From: Physcomitrium patens
Lineage: Eukaryota; Streptophyta; Bryopsida; Funariales; Funariaceae
DNA length: 64,000 nucleotides
NCBI RefSeq assembly: GCF_000002425.4
Contig: NC_037271.1
Span: 7,650,905 to 7,714,904 of the forward strand
Reading direction: 5' to 3'
Shown: one piece after another, positions 1-11,199 of the stretch
How positions within the stretch are numbered: the stretch's first letter is position 1
How the letters are laid out: the number at the start of each line of letters is the position of its first letter
The notes under the pieces: generated by a model
What the model was told of the DNA's origin: nothing
The model's input: the letters and a program-made list of their open reading frames with translations, nothing else
Databases searched by the model: none
Made by a program: the position numbers and the translations under genes

Positions 1-417
1 TGAATTTCCATAATGCTCCATAATTGAGGTAATATATTCTCTTATTTCCGATATTGTGGCTAGTTCAAATAATTCAACCATCTTCTTCTCAAAAATCCAA
101 TTTAATTCCATTTCTTGAACATAACATCTTAAATACTTTGAAATATTCCTTCCATCAAATTAATCAATTTTATTGACCACTGCTTGCAAAGCTTTGGTTG
201 CTAAAGCTTTTTTGTGATCATTGCTTTGTTGTTGTTGCATAGATAATGATAAGGCTTGAAACATACTAGCAATGGATGGATCCATGTACATACCGTGTCT
301 TTTAGAAGAAACTCCATCAGAAGCTCTACTTGAAGCTCCTTCCAAAGATCCTTCAAAATTTTTATTCTCGTTCTCTATAAAATAAAATAAAAATAAATGA
401 AATCCAATACCTTTCAC
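1..417 (-). pseudogene. Gag-like retroelement fragment
   Basis: On the minus strand an 85-residue open frame (417 to 160) ends in a stop. The same frame then continues open to the window edge, so the real unit is longer and broken by one stop near position 160. The first part is Gln- and Ala-rich with a run of four Gln. The part past the stop begins FDGRNISKYLRCYV and is charged and helical-looking. I recall FDG..(V/I)..YLR..EME segments from Gag-like proteins of bryophyte retroelements, but this is memory only. No zinc knuckle or pol domain is seen here. A fragment of a host gene cannot be excluded. Confidence 0.4.
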
Positions 418-1610
418 CTCAAGCTATCACATCGAGTTTACCACTTATGTCATATTACGTGCTATCTTCCTTGAGAATGCACCTGACATCAGACTGTGGA
501 AGATAAAAAAATATTTTACAAGTTTTCGGGTAGGTTAGTGGATTTCAACCATCTAAATACAAACTATTTTGGATTTCAATATAAAAGCTTAATCCAATAC
601 AAAGTACTTAGAAACACTATTTTTAATAACTTCAAAATATTATAAACACAAAATCTTTTGTTATTTGTTATTTTTTATTTATTTTATTTTATTTCATTTT
701 ATTTTTATTTATTTTGACTTACCATGCCAAAAGTCACCTTATTCTAGTCAATAGATCTCTACATATTACAGAAATCCTAAACAACCCCAATCTGTTAACT
801 TGCGATACCTCTTTACACTAATGGTCAAATATCCTCTATTTGTTCCATCAAATTAATACAAACTTTTGCATACACTCGGCATACTTAACCCTCTAGACAC
901 CCCTAAATTTCAACCGTAGAAGTTTTTTCAATTTTACAAAATAGTCAAGAGTATCAGCCTTAACTTTATTGCAAAAAAAAACCCAAATCACCAATACAAA
1001 TACTGACTTTCAACAAAGATTGCCAAAGTCCTCCCAAATCCTATGGAATCCAATTCTATACCTTTTGAAGAAGCTTGAAGCTAGCTCTCCGACTCCAAAA
1101 TCCTGATCTCCAAATGCCCCTTTTTTTATCTTCTCTTCCTTTTTAACTCCATGTGGCCCCATTTTCTCCTGCCCTGGACTCCGAATTGGAATAGCCGATG
1201 GCGCTTCCCCAAAATTCCTTTCTCTAAGAGAATCTTTCCACAGAAAGTATATTTCTTCCGAAATGGCATAGAGAACGGAATATCTTGAAATCAAACCGAA
1301 GCCTCCGTATTCGAAACCTCATTGGCTTGCCCAACCAAGTCAAGTCTCATACTAGATAAGAGGCCCATACTAGAACCTGGATTGGATGTCTCCATAATTG
1401 GATCAAATTGGTCCTTCACATCAGACTCATCCGAATATTGAATTGGTCCTTTTCTCTTTTTCTGACTCTTGGTAAGAACGACTCGGATTCATTCTATTCA
1501 ATTTATAGGAGAATCTTGAGGACTTTGATTTATCTCCTCAATTTTTTCTTGGCATTGGATCTGTTAATTCTATTTATTGAAATTGGACGGAGCATGATAT
1601 TATTGATAAG
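418..1610. other. AT-rich stretch without recognisable gene
   Basis: About 1.2 kb with long T runs around 660-720. A 94-codon minus-strand frame at 1010-1294 is Lys- and Gly-rich but has no motif I recognise, and it lies between two retroelement fragments. I treat it as decayed retroelement or spacer DNA. Confidence 0.4.
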
Positions 1611-1611
1611 T

Positions 1612-1920
1612 ATGCCTCGACTGCTTATAATTCCTACACAATGGCACGTAATCATCACTGGCTTTGGGATTGGAACATTCACTCGCATAATGAGCAACCT
1701 ATCTGCAATGGAAATGACAAAGTGGTCTTCCTATATCCCCATCATGCATATTGGGTGTCTCCAACGGTATATATTTACTAAGCTTGTTCCATGTAGGGTT
1801 GGAAAATGATCCTGGTTGTCCTATTGGTATGGAGGGTACTTGAGTCGATAACATCAATGGGGTGACATTAACTGACCTTGAATAATGGCACTGGAATTGG
1901 CCATTGTTTCTAACATCCAA
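1612..1920 (-). pseudogene. Gag zinc-knuckle fragment, Tat/Athila-like element
   Basis: The minus-strand translation aligns with the C-terminal Gag of the element at 7052-17072. Shared blocks include GQPGSF, the P(L/I)ETP segment and HYASEC. The knuckle region reads CHFHCR, then a stop, then VAHYASEC, so the first Cys of the C-x2-C-x4-H-x4-C motif is displaced and a stop interrupts it. Homology ends near 1920, just before the truncated LTR of element 1. This is an older relic of the same family as the intact-structure element further right. The plus-strand frame at 1408-1809 is its antisense shadow. Confidence 0.65.
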
Positions 1921-1987
1921 GATGACTAAATATTAATAATCTCTTTTTTATTTATATTTTCACCATATAATTGTATTACAATACAAC

Positions 1988-2426
1988 AATGCTGCTTAGA
2001 CTTTATAGGTGTCTTTAATTGAATTTTTGAGATTAGAAATGTAGTCAATAAGTTGGCCATGTGCCAGACCTGTTGTTATCTTAAAGACCAAGCTAACTAT
2101 GTGGCCCATACATAGAAAAACTTACCTTGTAAGTCAAGGCATGTGTCCTACAAAGTCAACACATATTGGAGGTCCTATAGAATGTCACCACGTAGCCTCT
2201 AGTAAGATAGTATATATAGAGACAAGAGTGAAGCCTTCTTCACTCTTGTCAACTCTTTTTTTGCTTCTAATCTAGTTTCAAGGGTCTCTACTTTTCTTGT
2301 CCTTTGGCAATAGCCATTCTAGTTTCTTTCTTAATATATATATATGAAGTTATTTCTATTTTGTCATCTTTCTTTGAGAGAAGTCTCACTAGTTTATTTA
2401 TCTTTATCATGTTCTTGTCCTTGAGA
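1988..2426 (+). repeat. 5' LTR of element 1 (family A, truncated)
   Basis: Homologous to the LTRs at 17693-18251, 24983-25542 and 39773-40305, but lacking the first ~120 bp that start with TGTCATGGACATA in the other copies. It contains the family TATA box, TATATATAGAGA near 2212, followed by the likely transcription start. It ends in TTGAGA where the other copies end in TTGACA. Confidence 0.85.
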
Positions 2427-2449
2427 GATTGACAAGAGTACACTTACAA

Positions 2450-2458
2450 TATCAGAGC
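2450..2458 (+). other. Primer-binding site candidate (tRNA-Met type)
   Basis: TATCAGAGC matches nine of the twelve bases complementary to the 3' end of plant initiator tRNA-Met (TGGTATCAGAGC). It lies 23 nt inside the LTR end instead of directly next to it. The same word at a similar offset occurs in the related element at 41935-48096. Confidence 0.5.
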
Positions 2459-2639
2459 TTTGTCTAATCTTGATTAAGAGTGGATTACCCTTTTTTTTTA
2501 ATAAGACATAAGCATATTAGAAGTTGCGGATTACCCTCTTCTAAACTAATATTGTCTTTAGTATTTTCTTTGTTCTCAAGTCCTCTCTTCTTTTTGACTT
2601 AAGCCATATTAGACATCTTCTCTTTTCCTAAGTATTATC

Positions 2640-3618
2640 ATGGCAGAACTTGTTGAAATGAAGAGTGCAATGGCACAAATACAAGAGCAATTGAGGGAGT
2701 TAATGCTTGAGATGCATCAACTCAATTTACTACGACAAGGAGCAACAAGATTGGCAGAAAGTGAAGATATAGAAATGATTGGAGCTACTTCAATATCTGC
2801 ACTAAATCATGTCCTTTTTTCTATAGTGGAATGCCCTTTCAATGTTAGAAAACCAAGAATTATCCAACATGAGAAGTTTGATGGCACCAGTACCAAGTTT
2901 CGAGGATTTATTAATTAAGTACAACTTGTGATTGAACTTCAACCTCAAAGCTATCTAATTTCGAGATCTCAAGTTAGATTCATTGATATACTTCTTTCAC
3001 ATTGAGCACTATCGTACTTTTCATCTTTCTTTCAATAACGAGATCTAATATTAGATAATCTAGAGGCTTTTTAGGTGGAGTTTTGATGCATGTATGGAGA
3101 ACATGATGCAATTTGTGTTGCAACCAATAAGATCCATATTTTACAATAAGACAATTGATCATTAACGTTGTATGCTTTACAATTTTGACAACTTGCAATT
3201 GATATCAAGTGGGATGGATTACAATATGAGGTAAAAAAAATTAATGCTCAACTTACTTGATCCTCAAACATTGAGTCAAGTAATTGACTTTGCTGTGAAG
3301 TACAACAATCATCTTTTTGAATTTCGATTTGATAACCGTACAAGTAGACCTCAATGTAACTATAATTCAATAGCAATACCAACATCTCTTCAACACATAC
3401 ATTTGGAAGTAGAAGATATGCAAATTGATGAAATATATTTCAAATATCTTATTGAGCAAGAAAAGAATCATCGTCGTCAAGAAGGATTGTGCTTATATTG
3501 TGGAGAACTTAAGCACACGACTCAACATTGCCCAAAGAAGCGATGCAATCACGAAATGAGAAGTACGATGATCAAAAGAGATAGCATGTTGAAAAACAAA
3601 TTTGTCCAATTACAATAG
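2640..3618 (+). pseudogene. gag of element 1
   Basis: Starts at an ATG with a Glu/Gln-rich helical N-terminus, then runs through a Gag core with stops and frame changes around 2918-3243. It ends with the zinc knuckle CLYCGELKHTTQHC (C-x2-C-x4-H-x4-C) near 3490-3535 and a TAG at 3616-3618. Gag builds the virus-like particle and packages the element's RNA. The knuckle is intact even though the core is broken. The pol frame overlaps the gag stop in the -1 frame, an arrangement also seen in the two related copies in this window. Confidence 0.8.
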
Positions 3619-3619
3619 G

Positions 3620-6600
3620 AACCGTGCAGCTGGAACCTTGTACAACGCCTAGTGAAGGTCCTATCTTCTCCTCAGAACACTCTCCATGTTTTACGATAAA
3701 TATTATTTTAGGACCTAAACATCTCAAAGCCTCTACCTTGCTAGATTCAGGAGCCTCAGTTTATTTCTTAGATAAAAAATTTGTTTAAAGATAGCATATT
3801 TTTAATAAAGAAAACTAAACCTGTTCATGTAGAAGTCATAGATGGTCATTCGTTGTCTTCAAGAGATGTTACTCATAAAATCCTCCTATAGAAATATCAA
3901 TTTATGGTCATAGTAGCTTTATAAAATTTAATATTATTAGATCTTCTTATAATCTAGTCATTTTAGGTTTATCATAGCTAAAAAAATATGATCCTTAAAT
4001 AGATTGGACTTCTCATAGTCTTGATTTTTTTAAAATTATAAGTAAGAGTGTAATTAATCAAGTAAAAATTTATAAGTTTAGTATAATTAAACCTATATTT
4101 GTAGGTGTAAGTGCTTTCTTGCATACTGCAAAAGAAGGATCACCTTGTGTCATTTATGCCACACCTGTATCTACTGGTGGAAAGACATCAAGTGGTATTT
4201 CAAGCCAATATTAAGATTTTCAAGATGTATTTGAGAAAAAGAATGCGGATACTCTTCCAAAACATCATTCCTATGACTGCTTAATTGACCTTTAAGAAGG
4301 AGCACAACTGCCATTTGGACCAATCTACAATTTATCTCAAAATGAGTTGGCTAAACTCAAGGAGTATATTGAAGAGAATTTGGCCAAGAACTTCATATGC
4401 CATTTCTAATCTCCAGTAGGAGCTCCAATTTTATTTGTGAAGAAAAAAGATGGATCATTGCAAATGTGTGTTGATTATCGAGGACTCAACAAAATCACTA
4501 TCAAAAATAGGTACTTGCTACCTTTGATATTTGGACTTCTTGATCAGTTGAATCAAGCTAAGATCTATACAAAAATAGATCTACGGGGAGCATACAATTT
4601 GGTAAGCATCAAAGAAAGAGATGAATAGAAGATTATGTTTCGAACAAGGTATGGACATTTCAAATACAACGTCATGTCTTTCGGACTTACAAATGCACCA
4701 ATAGTATTCCAATATCTAATGAATGATGTCTTTTGGGAGTTTTCAGATGATTTTGTTGTTTGTTATCTAGACAATATTTTAATCTATTCTAAGAATCCAA
4801 AAGAACATGATCTTCATGTTCGCCAAGTATTACAAAAACTAAGAGATGTATGACTCTATGCCAAGATAGAAAAGTATGTATTTCATACTACTCAAGTCGA
4901 CTTCTTAGAATACATCATTTCAAATGACGAACTTATGATGGATCCTAAGAAAATTCAAACTATTATGGATTAGAAGATCCCAAAAACGGTAAGAGATGTC
5001 CAATGCTTTTTGGAATTTGCCAACTACTATTAGATCTTCATCAAAGACTTCTTTCAAATTATAGCTCCACTTACACATTTGACTTGCAAAGACAAACTTC
5101 AATGGAATCAAGAAGTAGAAGTAGCATTTGAAGCTTTGAAGATAGCCTTTATTTCTACATCAATCTTGTATTGCATCGATTTTTCTAAGCCATTTTTTAT
5201 GGAAACAGACGCATAAGACTTTACTTTGGGTGTCGTATTGTCACAAATAGGAACAGATGATAAACTTCATCCAATAGCTTTTCATTCAAGAAAATTTTTA
5301 GCAGTCGAGATCAACTATGAGATCCCCGAAAAAGAACTTCTTGCAATCATGGATTCGTTTTAAGAATGGCACCATTATCTAGAAGATGCTTCTAGCCCAG
5401 TCACAGTATATATGGATCACAAGAACCTTGAATATTTTATGTCAGCACATATTTTGAATCATCGCCAAGCCCGTTAGAGTATGTCTTTGTGAAGATTCGA
5501 ATTCAAGATCACTTATCAACCAGAAAAACAACAAGGTTTGTCAGATGCACTCTCTAGATGATCTTATCTTGCACCAAAGGAAGGAGATGCTGCTTTTGAT
5601 TAACAACGGATAATTCTCTTGAAGCTAGAGCATCTTCATCTTCAAGCAATGAAATCAACATTAATTGTTGATTCAACTTTTATTAAGCAAATTCAGTCAA
5701 GTATGTCTTGTGATCCTCTTATTCGTGATATTAAGAAAAATCCTTCAAAGTCTCAGGATACTTCCAAGTTTGAATTCAAGAAGAATCTACTATATTTTGA
5801 GGGACGCCTATATGTTTCAAAAGGTGAAGCTCAATTACATGTTCTTCAAGCTCATCATGACTTTCGAGCAGTAGGACATTTTAGATACAATAAAACTTTG
5901 GAATTAATTTAGAGGGATTTTTGGTGGCTACAAATGCAGAAGAAAATCAAAGATTTTGTACAATCTTGTGATGTTTGCTTAAGATCAAAAACTCCTTGTC
6001 ATCGACCTTATAGATTTCTTTAGCCATTACCAATTCCAGAACAACCATGGTCTTCTATTTCTATGGATTTCATCACAGATCTTTCAATCTCAGGTTTTTA
6101 TAACTCTATATTCATAATAGTAGATCGTTTTACCAAAATGGCACATTTTGTACCATATACAAAATCTATCACAGGTGAAGAAATAGCTAAGTTCTTTCTT
6201 GACAATATGTATCGCTATCATGGATTACCCAAGGATATTATATCAGATAGAGGAACTCAATTTATATCAAGATTTTGGTGGACTCTTTTCAAGATTCTAA
6301 AAGTGGATATAAAACTATCTTCGACATTCCATCCTCAAATTCATGGACAAACAGAGCGGGTTAATCAAGTTTTAGAGTAATATTTAAGATGTACAATTAA
6401 CTACCAACAAGATGATTGGACAATTCTTTTGCTATTCGCAGAGTTTGCTTACAATAACACGGTATATTTTTCTACAAAAAAAACACCTTTTTTTGCTAAT
6501 TATGGTTATCATCCACGACTTGATATTTTTGACTTTTTATAAGTTGATAATCTTGCTGCAAAAGATTTGGCAATTCATTTCTCAGGGCTACATGCAACGA

Positions 6601-7051
6601 TGAAGGTGCAATTAAAAGAAGCTCAAGAACAACAAAAGGTCAATGCGGATGTCTATTGAAAAGAACAACCACCATTCCACATGGGTGATAAGGTATGGTT
6701 ACTTCATCGCAATATCAAGACCACTCGCCTTTGTGACAAGTTCGACTATCAAAGGCTTGGACCATTTTCTATTTTTGCATAAATCAATCCAGTTGCATAT
6801 CATTTTTATCTATTGGAGTCAATGAAAATCCATCTAGTATTTTATGTGTCTCTTCTTGAACCATACAAGATAGTGGACATATCAAGAAGAAGACAAGCTC
6901 CACCTCCTCCTATAGAAGTGGACAATAATGAAGAATTTGAAGTGGAAGAAGTCTTAGATTCAAGGTGGCGCCAAAATAAATTAAAATATCTTGTCCATTG
7001 GTACGGATATGATATTAGTGAATGCACATGGGAGCCAGTAAAGAATCTTGT
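3620..7051 (+). pseudogene. pol of element 1: protease, RT, RNase H, integrase, chromodomain
   Basis: The protease active site LLDSGAS lies near 3740. Reverse transcriptase spans about 4420-4980, with the fingers motif ([17 protein letters not shown]) and palm motif at about 4770 reading YLDN instead of YLDD, so the second catalytic Asp is lost. RNase H follows at about 5190-5560. Integrase shows DFITDL, SDRGTQF and the QTERVNQ segment, so all three acidic residues are visible (6063-6380). A chromodomain at 6936-7050 includes LKYLVHWYGYDISECTWEP. Many in-frame stops sit at positions where relatives have Gln or Trp. The frame is cut at 7051 by the nested element. Confidence 0.88.
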
Positions 7052-7822
7052 TGTAATTGCTCGTTTTACTTATTCCGAAAGAAACCTCCCAATATAAATC
7101 CGTATAAGGGGATTTGAACATGGAAAATGACCATATATATGAGCTCTAATTATTAGGGTCACGCAATTAACTGCTACTGCTGAATGCTTACCATACCAAA
7201 GAACACTTAACTTTTTCTCCTACTGTCCACTCTCTCATATCAATATAATAGCATCCACAACAACGATTTTAGTACCCTGTATAATTTACGAACACACAAG
7301 CACATCCCAAACCCTGGAACGAACAACTTCCAATCCACAGAATCTAATCAAGATAATTCCTTCGATTACAATTCTTCTCCACTAAACTTACAACCTTGTA
7401 ATAAACTGTGAGTGAAAACTTCCAATATGTCCTCAATCTTTCACAACAATTGATAAACATTGATCCATAAATAACTTTGTAAATCAAATATTAATTTATT
7501 AAATTGATTCTTTTCACTAGAATCAACACTAACACAAAAGAAACAAGAAAACTAAGAAGAAGAGATAGCACCAAGCTTATCCCCAGCTCAGTACTATCAC
7601 AGTCTAGTCCCCGGCTCACAACTCTCACAGTCTGGCATTTTCTTCCCCTCTTCCATCCTCCTTATACTACCCCGAGATACCAACTCTTATACTACAGATG
7701 ATAACTACTTTTCTTGACTATTCATCCATTCTACCTGTTGAACCACCTTTTCAGTAGTTATCTATCTCTGTTTATACTATACAATAGGTATCTACATTCT
7801 GAAAATAACTACTTATTCTACA
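7052..7822 (-). repeat. 3' LTR of the nested Tat/Athila-like element
   Basis: On the plus strand it begins TGTAATTGCTCG and ends CTTATTCTACA. It aligns along its full length with 16303-17072, with scattered substitutions. It is the downstream LTR because the coding strand is minus. Confidence 0.9.
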
Positions 7823-7931
7823 TAGTCCCATACCTGACTGTGCAGCATCCTCGCAAACACTCAATTGATACCTATCTAAAAATTATCTAACAAAAACTCT
7901 ATAAAAATTGAGATCCCTCTGGCCTATCTAA

Positions 7932-9476
7932 TTAATCAATTGTCGTAGTATCTGTTATTGGTTCTACCAATTCCGGTTCCAACTGCAAATCTTCGTCCTC
8001 CTCCAATCCTTCTATTGGCTCTTGCCTCAACTGAGCTGAAAGGTCTTTATTGTACTCACCCAGTTCACGGACTTGAGCTTCCAATTTCAAGATTTGGGCA
8101 TCTCTCAATTCCAACTGGTGCTGAAAGTGACTCCTTTCTTCTTGAACTTTGGAAACTGGCAACGTTGATACTTGTGCTTGACCAATATTGACTAAATCCT
8201 CTTCCAATCTTGTCACCTCGGCATTCAAGGCCTCAATTTCAGCCCTTAACCGCTCCATTTCACATCTGTATTGATCACTCAATATCAATTTCTCTTGCGC
8301 CAATAACTCGGTCTTTTCTCATTCTATTACCAACTGATCCTTCGTTTTTTCCAGTTCCAAAATTGAATGACTGCAAGCTCGAAATAGTTCTTGCCTGTGG
8401 ATCTCTACCATGCGCTCTCTTTCTTTGTCCCAAGCTTCCTGTTGTTCTCTAATTTGTCGCTCCAATAGCAGCTTGGATTCCACATTCGCTTGGATGATCC
8501 GTTCTTATTCTTCAATTCTTCATGTCTGCTTCAATATCACCTTTTTGCTTGCCTCTAATTCTAGTTTACCACTGCCCTCTACATCCAATACTCGTACCAT
8601 GCAATGTATTTACGAAATGTACTTTAATAAAGAATTTTTAAGATGTACGCCTTCCAACAGCCGGCCTTGTGGAAATGCTAACTGATTGATATTTAACAAA
8701 GTCAAGACTTCATTCTCCTCCTCTACCACCGAAGGAATCGGATCCATTTCTGGTGCCACTAGACGACTGGATTTCCTAATTTCATGTATTACCTCCGTTG
8801 TATTGACATTCTATACCAACAAATTCCGTTCTCGCTACGAAGGCACTAGCACTGATTCAGAACTTTCTTCTACTGGTGATGTTTATTATAATGTATACGC
8901 GATCACAGCATACATATAATTCGAACATAGCAATGCTGTAAACTTTTCTATTTTGCACTTGGCTCCCATTTTCGCATGAATACGGGTTGCTATATAAGCT
9001 GCCCAATTGAATACTATCCCTTCAAACGTCCCTACCGTTGCAAACATTAACCGTCTTGATATATATGTGTTGTGTCGATACAACCCTAGATACCTCAGCA
9101 CAAAGCACAACCATTCCATGAGCTCTGGTATAATTGCCTCAGTCGTTCGCCAACCTTGGTTCTTCTCAAACGATGACATGCCACTTTTGAAATAACTTCC
9201 TAGTCGAAAGTCACTGGACTCCTCAACACCCACCGCAATCTCTCCAACTCGAAGAAATAGTATTTTTTCGAGGATCTTCTCATCAATACTGATAATGCAT
9301 CCTTGTACTACGCTCGATCCATCTTGTCGATCATAGTTCGCGATGTATTCTTCCACTAATGCCACATTAATTGAAGGCAAACTATCTGACTTTTGCAAAA
9401 ACTGAAACATTTGCACGTTTCAAAAATCTCGTATTCTCCTTAGCGTCTAGCAAATCTCCAACTTCATAGGCTCCAT
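7932..9476 (-). pseudogene. Accessory ORF downstream of integrase (globular domain plus coiled coil)
   Basis: Begins at an ATG (9476-9474), runs with internal stops, and ends about 110 bp before the 3' LTR; about 515 codons if continuous. The N-terminal part, best preserved at 9416-8886 (176 residues), is a mixed globular domain containing VEEYIANYDRQDGSSVVQG and FNWAAYIATRIHAKMGA. The C-terminal part (8303-7932, 123 residues) is a clear coiled coil with heptads of Leu, Glu and Arg and an acidic tail. It is in the same orientation as gag-pol and inside the LTRs, so it belongs to the element. It has no signal peptide or membrane segment, so it does not look like an envelope protein. I do not recognise a named family. 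I recall similar proteins from moss retroelements but cannot verify that. Confidence 0.65.
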
Positions 9477-9899
9477 ATTGGTAACGATTACTACGGATGG
9501 TGGTTCTAAATTGCATTTAGCTTTCACATTTCGACCACTTTCTTCTCTGTCCGTAGCTCTCTTTGCACTCTCAATCGCTATGACGCACACTCTTTCAAGC
9601 TCTAACCGTCAATACTATGCTCCAATACTCCGAAACATCCAAAATTGTAACACCGAAAAGAAACAATAACAGAATGCAACACCTGAGAATGACCATAAAT
9701 GGGTGCCCCACTCCTATTCTTTTATCTAGTGGTGATAACGACAACATGTTACCCCTACTGTCCGTTTCTCATCCCGGTCCCATCTGACACATTAGTAATT
9801 ACTAACTATCCTTTTAGCCGCCTCTACATCCTAACACACTTAATTAGATCTATCCTAAGTACATTCGACGTGACCTCTTTCAGAAATTGAAAACCCGTC

Positions 9900-11190
9900 T
9901 CGAGCTTTACATATGATATAACCGTAATCGGTTTCCATTAATGGGGGTACTGAATCAATGACCCATGAAATCCTCCAATTGAACAGACCCATTAGAAAAC
10001 CCTTCAATCACATGATATGGTCCATGCCAGCGAGCTTGAAATTTGTTCGGAAAATGATTAAACCTGTTATCAAACAACAATACCAAATCATTGGTTTAAA
10101 ACTCTTTGGACGCAATTTACTATCATAATAACTCTTCTGCCATTTTTGAGTTGCTTCCATGTTGAAGAGAGCTGTAGCCCATATTTCATCTAATTTTTCC
10201 AACTGTGCCAACCGATATTGAAGTGATTTCTTATCTCGAAGACGTTCATCCAACGCAATGCATAAACTCTAAACTTCCAATTCAATGGATAATATTGCTT
10301 CTTGTCCGTACACCAATTGGAATGGTGTGGAATTGGTAGTCACTTTATATGTAATACGATACGTCCACAATGCCGCAAACAATTTAGTATCCCAATCCGT
10401 TCCCACGCTCGAAATTATTTTGGTTAAAATCTTACATAGAATACCATTGGTCTTTTTCGTCTGTCCATTGGCCCGAGGATGATATAGTGTTATTTTCCTA
10501 TGCTTGATTTCATATGTGTTTGTCAAGGCTGCTATGATAGCATTTATGAAATGGGTGCCGTGATCGCTAATCAATTCCTTCGGACACCCAAATCGAGTAA
10601 TAATATTCTCGTATAGAAATGTGGCCACCGTACTAACATTATCATTGCGGATAGAAATAGCCTCTCTCCATTTGGTTACATAGTCCGTGGTGACTAAAAT
10701 ATACCTCTTTTGTCCATATCTCGATGCTGGTGTAATGGGTCCAACAAAATCAATTTTTTATTTTTCAAATGATGCTTGTGCCAAGATTGGTACTAACGGC
10801 ATCGCTGAAGTACCTGTGGGTCGACCAATTCGTTGACAAGGATCACAACGACGAATAAATTGGTACGCATCAAAAAAACATTATGGACCACCAATATCCA
10901 GCCATTAAAGCCTTGTGAGCAGTACTGTCTCCTGCAAAATGTCCACCACAACTATCAAAATGACATGCTTCCAAAATTGTACAAACTTCACTTTGAAAGA
11001 TGCGATGGCGTAAAATTCCATGCCGCCCTTGTTTATACAAGGCATCTCCAATCATGGTATATGGCGCACTTTTTAAAATCAGACACTTCTTTAGTTTTTC
11101 ATTATAAGAAATGAGAAAAGTCTGAAACGTTAGATATTGGATCAATTCACCATACTCGAGTGTAATGACATCCACAGCAAATAGTTGTGC
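9900..11190 (-). pseudogene. Integrase region of the nested element
   Basis: Minus-strand frames carry the HHCC-side segment CDPCQRIGRPTG (about 10830), the first catalytic Asp in KIDFVGPI, the second in SDHGTHF, and then NGQTKKTNGIL. Counting from the second Asp, exactly 35 residues precede the Lys that stands where other gypsy integrases have the catalytic Glu. The DD35E triad is therefore DD35K here and strand transfer should be abolished. A C-terminal tail with YYDSKLRPK follows (10253-10008). There is no chromodomain after it. Stops occur between the pieces. Confidence 0.85.
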
Positions 11191-11199
11191 ATTCGAAAG

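Noticed and set aside
1408-1809. 133-codon plus-strand open frame rich in Leu and Ile
   Set aside because: Antisense of a Gag zinc-knuckle fragment; the hydrophobic look comes from the reverse complement of that coding sequence.
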